This document shows positions 11,125 through 20,720 of a stretch of DNA of 64,000 nucleotides, one piece after another. This DNA is from Macrostomum hystrix (lineage: Eukaryota > Platyhelminthes > Macrostomidae). The notes under the pieces were generated by a model that was given only the letters and a program-made list of their open reading frames with translations, had not been told where the DNA came from and made no database searches. Numbering within the stretch: the stretch's first letter is position 1; each line of letters opens with the position of its first letter. The translations under genes were made by a program, and so were the position numbers. Location of the stretch: the NCBI GenBank assembly GCA_950097015.1, contig CATNEN010000002.1, positions 2,666,001 through 2,730,000 on the forward strand, written 5' to 3'.

Positions 11125-11795
11125 CTGACATATTTGAAGCATTTAACGGTAAAGCAAAATAAAGTGATTTTTTTGATGAGGAAGCATTAAATATAGAAAG
11201 GGGTATCATCGAGGGGTATCATAAATTAGCGAGGGGAAAGTAAGAATTAGCGAGTGATAGAAAAAAGTAGAAAAAAGTGGAAAGCATAAATAATCAAGGG
11301 ATAGCATGATTTATCAACTCGCCTTAAAAAACTAAGCCTCGATAATGTATACTTGATAAATGAAAGATTCTAAGAGACTTAAGATAATAAAAATTGTACT
11401 TGTAATCGATTTTCTCACACACTGCTTAACCGATTTTCACCATTTCTGCACCAAAAGATGCTAAAAATGGACACATTTACACGCTTTTTCATTAACCTAA
11501 CTTTATTAGCTCGTATTTAAATATTAAAAAAGTGTATATTTTCTATTTTTAAGATCAAACTCGCCTGGCTTGCTTGTGGCTTGCCATTTTTTATTAGATT
11601 GCATCAGTGCCCATTCGTTTTCTCTTACCGCAGTGTAATAGGCTCAATTAAGGCACTTAAATTAAGACCAATCAATGCACAATGCGTGTGTACCTTTTGG
11701 TACTGGCTGCCTGGCCCTCTCCCAACACCTGTCCATCAGGGCCGTATAGCCAGAGGTACTTGACCACGCATATGTTCCCGAACGCTGCGGAATGT
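11125..11795. other. Spacer with diverged relatives of the 20-bp satellite
   Basis: Between 11198 and 11325 there are loose copies of GAGGGGTATCATAAATTAGC and similar words. These read as the reverse complement of the 7981-9320 unit (ATGAACTATTGAGGGGTAGC). The rest is AT-rich and shows no gene. Confidence 0.4.
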
Positions 11796-12202
11796 CTCCT
11801 CAGCTGCACTGGGAAGCTGGCCGGGCTCACCTCCTGCTTCCGGCTCATCTGTCTCCTCAGCTGCACTGGGAAGCTGCATGGCCGGGCTCACCTCCTGCTT
11901 CCGGCTCATCTGTCTCCTCAGCTGCACTGGGAAGCTGGCCGGGCTCACCTCCTGCTTCCGGCTCATCTGTCTCCTCAGCTGCACTGGGAAGCTGCATGGC
12001 CGGGCTCACCTCCTGCTTCCGGCTCATCTGTCTCCTCAGCTGCACTGGGAAGCTGGCCGGGCTCACCTCCTGCTTCCGGCTCATCTGTCTCCTCAGCTGC
12101 ACTGGGAAGCTGGCCAGGCTCACCTCCTGCTTCCGGCTCATCTGTCTCCTCAGCTGCACTGGGAAGCTGGCCAAACTGGCGTTCTTCAACGAGCGCAACA
12201 AC
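11796..12202 (+). repeat. 57/61-bp tandem amplification inside the LINE RT
   Basis: Seven copies start at about 11796, 11853, 11914, 11971, 12032, 12089 and 12146. The unit begins CTCCTCAGCTGCACTGGGAA and ends CTTCCGGCTCATCTGT. Copies alternate between 57 bp and 61 bp (a CATG insertion), so the reading frame slips. On the plus strand it encodes the LLSCTGKL motif. The minus strand is also open (LPSAAEETDEPEAGGEPG), probably by chance. Confidence 0.9.
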
Positions 12203-12640
12203 TGCCTGCATGCACCCCGCTCAAGCCGGCTTCCAAGAACATCGCGGACGGCTTCGAGGCGAAGAAGCCGGCGAACCGGACCGCTACTATGCTCGCGAAC
12301 TTCTCCAGAGCGTATGACCGCCGCCTGTGGATATACGCCCAGATCGCCAAGCTCAGATGCAAGGGCGTGCCAGTCTGCATCCTCTACTGGGTCCAGGGTC
12401 TTCTGACGCACCGTAGCACCTATGTCCGCTCCGCTGGTGCCGCGCGACGGGAAGAATCCTGATTTTCGCTGACGGGACTCATCAGGGATCGATTCTGCCG
12501 AAGCCGCCGCGGCCAACGTTGTTCGAGCAGGCGCTCCGGCAACGCCAGAAAACGCCTCTTTGCCACGCTAGCCCACCGCCCCAGACACTCTTGATGGCTC
12601 AGGGAACGCAAGACTACCACCTTGTCGGAGGACGCCTGCC
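11796..12640 (+). mobile_element. LINE reverse-transcriptase fragment, degenerate
   Basis: Plus-strand frames, joined across several frameshifts, read like the N-terminal half of a non-LTR retrotransposon RT. They give LLSCTGKLAKLAFFNERNNC, then HPAQAGFQEHR, then DGFEAKKPANRTATML, then FSRAYDRRLW, then LRCKGVPVCILYWVQGLL and HRSTYVRS. These match the conserved order: RPISLLSxxGKL, HPAQAGFR, the DGFxxKKPxxRT block, the FSxAYDxV motif A, and the LGVPxxxxxWLxxFLxxR block. Sequence beyond 12450 is badly degraded (a possible GTHQGS near 12470). Frameshifts and stops show it is dead. It belongs near the jockey/CR1 style of RT rather than RTE, by motif impression only. Confidence 0.65.
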
Positions 12641-12663
12641 TCACGGATAGTGTAGGGGATTAG

Positions 12664-13940
12664 AGATTGACATTGTTTGGGATCACAGATGACAGTATTA
12701 GGGATCACAGATGACAGTATTAGGGATCACAGATGACAGTATTGGGGATCACAGATGACAGTATTGGGGATCACAGATGACAGTATTGGGGATCACAGAT
12801 GACAGTATTCGGGATCACAGATGACAGTATTAGGGATCACAGATGACAGTATTAGGGATCACAGATGACAGTATTGGGGATCACAGATGACAGTATTCGG
12901 GATCACAGATGACAGTATTAGGGATCACAGATGACAGTATTAGGGATCACAGATGACAGTATTAGGGATCACAGATGACAGTATTAGGGATCACAGATGA
13001 CAGTATTAGGGATCACAGATGACATTGTTTTGAATCAGGGATGACAGCGTTGGGATCAAAAACGACAGTTTGGGATCAGGGATGATAGTGTTTGGGATTT
13101 AGGATGACTGTATTAGGGATCACAGATGACATTGTTTTGGATCAGGGATGACAGTTTGGGATCAGGGATGACAGTATTGGGGATCAGGGATGACTGCAGT
13201 ATTGGGGATCAGGGATGACAGTATTCGGGATCGTGTCAAATGACATTGTTTTGGATCACACATGACATTGTTTTGGATCACACATGACATTGTTTCGGAT
13301 CACAGATGACATTGTTTTGGATCACACATGACATTGTTTCGGATCACAGATGACATTGTTTTGGATCACACATGACATTGTTTTGGATCACACATGACAT
13401 TGTTTTGGATCACACATGACATTGTTTTGGATCACACATGACATTGTTTTGGATCACACATGACATTGTTTTGGATCACACATGACATTGTTTTGTATCA
13501 CAGATGACATTGTTTTGAATCACACATGACATTGTTTTGAATCAGGGATTACATTCTCTTGGATCAGGGATGACAGCGTTTGGGATCAGAAACGACAGTT
13601 TGAGATCAGGGCTGACAGTATTGAGGATGGATCAGGGATGATAGTGTTTGGGATTTAGGACGACTGTATTAGGGATCAGGGATGACAGTATTCGGGATCA
13701 TAGATGAGAGTATTGGAAGTCACAGTTGACATTATTTTGGATCAGGGATGGCAGTGTTTGGGATCAGGGATGACAGTTTGGGATCACAGATAACAGTATT
13801 CGGGATCACAGATGACAGTATTCGGGATCACAGATGACAGTATTCGGGATCACAGATGACATTGTTTTGAATCAGGAATGACAGCGTTTGAGATTTAGGA
13901 TGAAAGTATTTGGGATCAGGGATTATTTTCTCGGAGATCA
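12664..13940. repeat. 22-bp satellite, irregular
   Basis: The unit is GGGATCACAGATGACAGTAT plus TA, CG or GG. Sub-blocks change to GATCACACATGACATTGTTT and to GATCAGGGATGACAG. The array is more diverged than its neighbours and has a layered structure of variant blocks. Confidence 0.9.
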
Positions 13941-13944
13941 GGGG

Positions 13945-14012
13945 GTGAGTTGCAGAATGGTGTAACGCGTTTGCCTCTCGCACCAAGGTCTCTGAGCTCG
14001 ATTCCGTAGCTC
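13945..14012 (+). mobile_element. tRNA-derived SINE head, truncated
   Basis: It shares AACGCGTTTGCCTCTCGCAC, CAAGGTCTCTGAGCTCGATT and CC with the better copy at 50311-50560. The promoter-like 5' part is present, but the body is missing where the 46-bp satellite begins. Confidence 0.6.
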
Positions 14013-15612
14013 ATTGAGTAGGTTGGGACTGTTGGTTTCAGTAGGCTGAGAATTATATTTGAGTAGGCTGGGACAATTTACATGAGTAGGCGAAGGCTCT
14101 TTATTTGAGTAGGCTGAGACACTTTACATGAGTAGGCGAAGGCTCTTTATTTGAGTAGGCTGGAACAGTTTACATGAGTAGGCGAAGGCTCTTTATTTGA
14201 GTAGGCTGGGACAGTTTACATGAGTAGGCGAAGGCTCTTTATTTGAGTAGGCTGGAACAGTTTACATGAGTAGGCGAAGGCTCTTTATTTGAGTAGGCTG
14301 GGACACTTTACATGAGTAGGCGAAGGCTCTTTATTTGAGTAGGCTGGGACACTTTACATGAGTAGGCGAAGGCTCTTTATTTGAGTAGGCTGGGACACTT
14401 TACATGAGTAGGCGAAGCCTCTTTATTTGAGTAGGCTGGGACACTTTACATGAGTAGGCGAAGGCTCTTTATTTGAGTAGGCTGGGACACTTTACATGAG
14501 TAGGCGAAGGCTCTTTATTTGAGTAGGCTGGGACACTTTACATGAGTAGGCGAAGGCTCTTTATTTGAGTAGGCTGGGACACTTTACATGAGTAGGCGAA
14601 GGCTCTTTATTTGAGTAGGCTGGGACACTTTACATGAGTAGGCGAAGGCTCTTTATTTGAGTAGGCTGGGACACTTTACATGAGTAGGCGAAGGCTCTTT
14701 ATTTGAGTAGGCTGGGACACTTTACATGAGTAGGCGAAGGCTCTTTATTTGAGTAGGCTGGGACACTTTACATGAGTAGGCGAAGGCTCTTTATTTGAGT
14801 AGGCTGGGACACTTTACATGAGTAGGCGAAGGCTCTTTATTTGAGTAGGCTGGGACACTTTACATGAGTAGGCTGAGGCTCTTTATTTGAGTAGGCTGGG
14901 ACACTTTACATGAGTAGGCGAAGGCTCTTTATTTGAGTAGGCTGGGACACTTTACATGAGTAGGCGAAGGCTCTTTATTTGAGTAGGCTGGGACACTTTA
15001 CATGAGTAGGCGAAGGCTCTTTATTTGAGTAGGCTGGGACACTTTACATGAGTAGGCGAAGGCTCTTTATTTGAGTAGGCTGGGACACTTTACATGAGTA
15101 GGCGAAGGCTCTTTATTTGAGTAGGCTGGGACACTTTACATGAGTAGGCGAAGGCTCTTTATTTGAGTAGGCTGGGACACTTTACATGAGTAGGCGAAGG
15201 CTCTTTATTTGAGTAGGCTGGGACACTTTACATGAGTAGGCGAAGGCTCTTTATTTGAGTAGGCTGGGACACTTTACATGAGTAGGCGAAGGCTCTTTAT
15301 TTGAGTAGGCTGGGACACTTTACATGAGTAGGCGAAGGCTCTTTATTTGAGTAGGCTGGGACACTTTACATGAGTAGGCGAAGGCTCTTTATTTGAGTAG
15401 GCTGGGACACTTTACATGAGTAGGCGAAGGCTCTTTATTTGAGTAGGCTGGGACACTTTACATGAGTAGGCGAAGGCTCTTTATTTGAGTAGGCTGGGAC
15501 ACTTTACATGAGTAGGCGAAGGCTCTTTATTTGAGTAGGCTGGGACAGTTTACATGAGTAGGCGAAGGCTCTTTATTTGAGTAGGCTGGGACACTTTACA
15601 TGAGTAGGCTGA
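14013..15612. repeat. 46-bp satellite, about 34 copies
   Basis: The unit contains GAGTAGGCTGGGACACTTTA, then CATGAGTAGGCGAAGGCTCT, then TTATTT. It is itself an ancient dimer, since both halves begin GAGTAGGC. The first few copies are diverged (GGTTGGGACTG, GGAACAGTT) and the rest are nearly identical. Confidence 0.97.
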
Positions 15613-16335
15613 GGCCTGGCGGTCGGGCGCACCCTGAAGCTCAGTAAAGTTTGTCAGGCTGCGTCTAACTCTCTAGCTGAAAGACAACTGACTCAAAATT
15701 ATATTTCAGTGAACATTAAATTTCAAGTTTAATAATAATCTGGTACCCGTATTCGAATGGACAAAAAAACTGTCACGCAGCTGGAGTTCGGGTAAAAGGC
15801 GGCATTCCTTACCTCAGCAGAAATTGAGTTCTGAGTCGAATTGTAAACACTCACAGAAGTCAGTTTGTGACTCAATCAGGCAGAGCACACATGTAAAAGT
15901 CGGCATTCCTTGCCTTCAATTTCTGTTTATCAAAGAAGGCATTAAGTATGGGTGAAAGTTTTTAGTAAGCAAATTTCCTTGCATAGGTTAAGCAAATAAT
16001 CAAGCAACCGAGCAACTTAGTGAAACCTTTTCGAAGCATTTTTTTGGAAGCAGGAAAACCTGTCCGGGACAAATGCTGGCCAGTTCTACTCAACACTCTC
16101 GTGTCGGATAAGACAAACAAACAGGCCGTGTGCTTTAGTCGGTTTTTAGCTGCGATGCTGAACAAATTTTAAAAGAATCAAAAACGTCTTCGGGTACAGT
16201 TTGAGAGGAGAGGGGTGGGCGCGAGGAGGGAGAATATTCCTCGCGGCCGGTAGAGCAGGCAAGGTATGGTCTTGAGGTGGGTGGGCGAATTTTGATGGCA
16301 TCTTAGCGCGGCGTTTCAGGAAAATAAGGCTGACC
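15613..16335. other. Spacer without recognised genes
   Basis: I see no coding frame with family resemblance here. A 67-codon minus-strand frame at 15962-16165 has no recognisable motif. Confidence 0.4.
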
Positions 16336-16625
16336 CTTCGATAATTTATGCTTTCCCGTTGATAATTCATGCTTTCCCGTTGATAATTCATGCTTTCCCG
16401 TTGAGAATTCATGCTTTCCCGTTGATAATTCATGCTTTCCCGTTGATAATTCATGCTTTCCCGTTGAGAATTCATGCTTTCCCGTTGATAATTCATGCTT
16501 TCCCGTTGATAATTCATGCTTTCCTGTTGATAATTCATGCCTTCCCGTTGATAATTCATGCTTTCCTGTTGATAATTCATGCTTTCCCGTTGATAATTCA
16601 TGCTGTCCCTCGATATATCAAGCTA
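16336..16625. repeat. 21-bp satellite related to the 20-bp satellite
   Basis: The unit is TGATAATTCATGCTTTCCCG plus T, about 13 copies. Because 21 is a multiple of three, both strands are open (IIHAFPL and MNYQRES). These are not genes. The last copies grade into CTCGATATATCAAGCTAACC, which resembles the 7981-9320 unit. Confidence 0.93.
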
Positions 16626-16814
16626 ACCCCTCGAAAATTTGACCCTTTCCAAATTCTTTACATAACATTTTTTTATCTAGACATCTTGCGGTATAAACCT
16701 CAATTTTCATGCTATCCATCAAAGTAGTGCTATCCAATGTATATTTTTTCTATTTAGTTGCAAATACGCTTCAGAACATTGTACTCGCAAGGCATTTGCA
16801 AGGCTAACACAGGT

Positions 16815-17000
16815 AGCAAGGTGTCGAGGGGGAAGGATGAATTGTCGAGGGGAAGCATTACTTGTCGAGGGGGGGTAGCATGACTTATCAACGGTGAGCA
16901 TGATTTATTGAAGGGTGGCATAAATTATCGAGGAGTGATTTTGGAGTAGCGAATGAGTGGCATGAATTATAGAGAGGTAGCATGTTTCATCGAAAGGGTA
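16815..17000. repeat. Diverged inverted relatives of the ATGAATTATCGAGGGG family
   Basis: Scattered copies such as GAATTGTCGAGGGGAAGCAT, GGGTAGCATGACTTATCAAC and GGCATAAATTATCGAGGAG lie in the opposite orientation to the arrays at 7981 and 16336. Confidence 0.6.
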
Positions 17001-17084
17001 TACTTTATTTTTATTGACATATTGAAAAAATATTTTGTAAATTGCACAGATTATACTTTTATATTTCTCAATTTTAGTCAGACC

Positions 17085-17394
17085 TCTCCTCCTCCTTTCC
17101 TCCTCTCCTCTCCTTTCCTCCTCTCCTCCTCCTTTCCTCCTCTCCTCTCCTTTCCTCCTCTCCTCCTCCTTTCCTCCTCTCCTCTCCTTTCCTCCTCTCC
17201 TCCTCCTTTCCTCCTCTCCTCTCCTTTCCTCCTCTCCTCCTCCTTTCCTCCTCTCCTCTCCTTTCCTCCTCTCCTCCTCCTTTCCTCCTCTCCTCTCCTT
17301 TCCTCCTCTCCTCCTCCTTTCCTCCTCTCCTCCTCCTTTCCTCCTCTCCTCTCCTTTCCTCCTCTCCTCCTCCTTTCCTCCTCTCCTCTCCTAT
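17085..17394. repeat. C/T-rich minisatellite
   Basis: Tandem TCCTCCTCTCCTCTCCTTTC and related words; the plus strand is all pyrimidine. Apparent Glu/Arg/Lys/Gly ORFs on the minus strand are artefacts. Confidence 0.95.
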
Positions 17395-20100
17395 CACTGA
17401 AAACTGCAGTCAATATATCGTGACATATTTTTTCAAGTTTGTGATGCGCCTCAACGTTAAGCGTGGCTCATCTTGATTCACGAACGGAAGACTAAAGAGA
17501 AGCGAAGCAAAGCGACTGTCGCCGTTTTGCACCAGATTACCCGAATTGGACGTGGATGGTACCAAAAGACGTAAAACACCTAGGCCTATTAAATGCATAT
17601 CGTTTTGTTGCCGTGGCAACGTTAAAGCGTTGTGGCGCCACAATATGGTATCGCCAAGCGACCGGCGCCAGAGGATACGGGCATCCAAGACCTAAATTAT
17701 ACTTGGAATACCAGTTTTTTGTTTCTAATCTTCTGGGTCATAATTGCAAAAAACTGCTTGTTTTTCAAAGCCTGAAAAGTAAGAATTTTTTTCAAAGTCG
17801 AAAATTAAGCGGCTTAGAGGGCGCTTGATTGACAATGGGACACCTGGGGCTAACTTTAAAGCGGACTTTAATTTCCCATCGTCCAGTTTTACTGGTACAC
17901 CTATACGTTACCTGTACATGATTACTAATATGCCATTTTAACTAGTTTTTAAGGTATTGTAATAAAATGAATGTCCTAGCTGGAGCGTGAGGAATTTAAA
18001 GCTAGCGACTATTCACTATTCACCGGGGTCGGTGTCCTACCAATCGTTTCAATAGCAGCAGGGAATCTGGAATTAAATAGCGTTAGAGACTGGTAGCGAG
18101 CGAAGTGGAATAGATAAGCGAGGAGACCCGTGTGTCGTCCTCCGGCCCGGCGAAACTCCCAATGAAAAAGAATAACACAGTATGAACGCGAAGACTCGAA
18201 TAAATTGATTAGGAGTGAGCTAATCGGCTGTGACTAAGATTCCAGATACGAATAGGAATTACTTTGAATATCGTTTACTTGACTTCAAAGTTATACTGAC
18301 AGAATAGATGTTCACACGGAAATAAATTATAGCGCGCTCACAGTGAGAAGCAAGTCTGGTCTAACAATTTGGATATAACAATTTTTACTTAACTGGCCTA
18401 CATCCGCGCCCTACACTTCCCGAGAGGCTCCGGTTGTCTCTGCTTTCAGCGCTGCCCCGACAGATCCTATCGGTTGGCACTCCTTCTGCCTGACGGCGGA
18501 GTCTCCGAAGAGAGCACGTACTGACTTCGACAACAAGCGCCTATCTAGACCACCCTTGTCAGCGGCGCACTCTCAAGACGCGTAGCGCCGAAAGCTACCT
18601 AACTGAACAAGCGGAGCGTGGTCGGGCGGGGAGGGACAAAACAAGTGGACTAGTTGCACGTGCTTCTCACAGTGTGAGGCGAATTGCGGAGAACGATAAT
18701 TTGCACGTGCTTCTCACAGTGTGAGGCGAATTGCGAAGAAAAAGAGAGAAAGATAATTTGGACTACAAAAACATGCTTCGTTATATAGAGTCATTTTAAC
18801 CCCAAATTAGGTCGATCGGCGAGGTGGATGCCTGGCTGTAGCTTGATCCAAGGCGACAAATCACAGTAGACTTGCGACCGCCGTTCTAAGCCCCGGGGTC
18901 GCTTCTTGCCGAGGGTAGACAGGTAGTGAGGCCGGGTCGCTCGCTGATTGGCCGGGACCGTAGCCCAGGGGTAGCGCTCGCGGGGTGGTGGGCGTCCGTT
19001 CCCCCAGCTGGTCCGGCCCGGCTTGGCGTGGATGAACTCTTAGCAAAATACACGTGTCTAAAAATAAGTACTGAATAATAACACGGGCAAACAAGCTGAC
19101 ACTACACTATAAGCGTTTTTCTGGGTGTCTACATGAGTTGTGGCATCGAAAGTTAAGTTCTACACGGGCACGGCTTTGCCGTAGGCACCTAAACCCGGAA
19201 GACGTGATTTTTTGCAATTTTCGCTCATTTTCGCCCTACATAGGTGCAAGCATTTACGAGTTTTTATTTTTGCCTAAAGTGCGACCAAATTACCTATCAC
19301 CCCAATTTATAAGCATACAATATGTGTATCTCGGATAGCGCCATAAATATCTTAGAATATTTATAGGTGAAAATATGATATATTTCGACACCAAAAAGTC
19401 ATGTAAAAGTGATGACATTTTGGCTTAAAGCTTTTGAGCACATTAACGCATTCGAGAATTGCTGAAAGGACTGAAATTTAGTTTTTTACGGTGAGAAGGC
19501 AAACATTTAAATTCAAATTTTATCAGACGTAAAACAAATTTTGTTAGTTTCGGCTGCGAGAGACACAATTCAGACTACTGACAACAGTAGAAAAGCAAAG
19601 ACTTGGCTGCAAAACTCTCACACAACACTAAAAAGTATCGCCATAAAAATGGCAAGGTTAAAATATACTTCTGTGCACTGCGTGTTCTTCTGGGAGAGGA
19701 CTGCGTGCGGCTATGGCTGACTGACGAGGGCAAACAAGCCAGAAACCGACCTCGGTCTGCCAGCGCGAGGTTCCTTCTCCCTTTTTAGTGTGTTACATCG
19801 GCCTTGTAGTTTTACTTTCGTGATTCTTTTTCGCGCCGCTTTTACTTCTTTGTAACTTTAATGTAACTCAATTGTTTTTCGTTAGATGGAAATATTAGAA
19901 CTACCACAACCGTTTTCTAAATGTGTCCAACATGCAGTTACCAATTTTCTAAATGCGTGTAAAAGTTTTTAATGCGTTGAACAATTTATAAAGGTGTCTA
20001 ACATCTTTCTAAGGTTACCTGTTGAGAGGCCTTGGTTGATTGTTGGGGAGGGGGGAGAATTGAGTTTCTGCTAAAAGAGAAAATTTTTCTTTGCTGATGG
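17395..20100. other. Noncoding block with short palindromes and a 35-bp direct repeat
   Basis: No protein family recognised in any frame. Visible structure: adjacent palindromes GTTGCCGTGGCAAC (17607-17620) and TTGTGGCGCCACAA (17630-17643), and a direct repeat at 18654-18688 and 18701-18735 containing GCACGTGC and CTCACAGTGTGAG. A GC-richer patch lies at 18880-19030 with a box-A-like TAGCCCAGGGGTAGCG. Parts may be old mobile-element sequence, but I cannot name one. Confidence 0.35.
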
Positions 20101-20205
20101 GAGACATTATAGTTGCCTGCTTAGGGACATTCATTACCTGCTGAGGGACATTGTTTATCTGCTGAGGGACATTGATTACCTGCTGAGGGACTTTAATTAC
20201 CATTC
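20100..20205. repeat. Short 21-bp tandem repeat (about 5 copies)
   Basis: The unit is ACCTGCTGAGGGACATTGAT or close variants (TTACCTGCTGAGGGAC). Confidence 0.8.
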
Positions 20206-20221
20206 TTATTTTAATAAAAAA

Positions 20222-20720
20222 CAATGGAAAAGTCGTCTGCGCGCCGACCTGGAGCTGAACAGTGTTCCGGAAGACCTCGGTGTTCTCGACGGGGTGGGTA
20301 CTCACCAGCAGGGCCTCGGTGGAAGTCATGCTGCGGGCATCAGGTCTCTACCGCGTCCAGCGCCTGTTGCATGTTCCCCGCCGCCGCCGCCGCAGCGCCC
20401 GCCGACGTCTTGATGGACAGCAGGTCATCGGCATACTCCAGCGGCTTGAGAGCGGGGCGGCAGACTGAATGGTGGCTTGCATGAGGGTGCAGGTCGCGAT
20501 TTTGAACAGCAGCGGGGACAACGGACTGCCTTGCGGGACTCCTCCTTCAGGATCCTCGGGCGGCTCATCCTATCCACCCAGCGCACTCGGGCTCTCCGGT
20601 CCGCCAGAAACGCGCAGTGTTTCGCATCTTCCCGCCAGCGTCGCGTAGGTAGGCCAGTCCGCCCGCCGCAGGTTGAACAAAATAGAACAGAACAGAATTT
20701 GCACAGAAAATAAGCCTCTA
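20222..20720 (-). mobile_element. LINE reverse-transcriptase fragment with the YADD motif
   Basis: On the minus strand, with a change of frame near 20575 and another near 20460, the sequence reads FLADRRARVRWVDRMSRPR, then GGVPQGSPLSPLLFKIATCT, then LEYADDLLSIKTSA. These are the palm-domain motifs of a non-LTR RT: FLxxRxxRVRW, GVPQGSPLSPxLF, and the catalytic YADD. The next part (QQALDAVET, then a stop) fits the helix after the catalytic motif. Frameshifts and stops mark it as inactive. It overlaps in position along the protein with the C-terminal end of the RT fragment at 11796-12640, so both may come from one family, inserted in opposite orientations. Confidence 0.75.

Noticed and set aside
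11857-12516. Minus-strand frame with acidic repeats (EETDEPEAGGEPG)
   Set aside because: The plus strand encodes reverse-transcriptase motifs through and after the repeat. The minus frame has no family match.
18190-18225. GCGAAGACTCGAATAAATTGA, loosely reminiscent of a flatworm spliced leader
   Set aside because: The resemblance is from uncertain memory, there is no donor at the expected place, and no small-RNA gene structure is visible.
18960-19030. tRNA-like box A (TAGCCCAGGGGTAGCG)
   Set aside because: No acceptable box B or cloverleaf at proper spacing; kept only as a possible old SINE trace.
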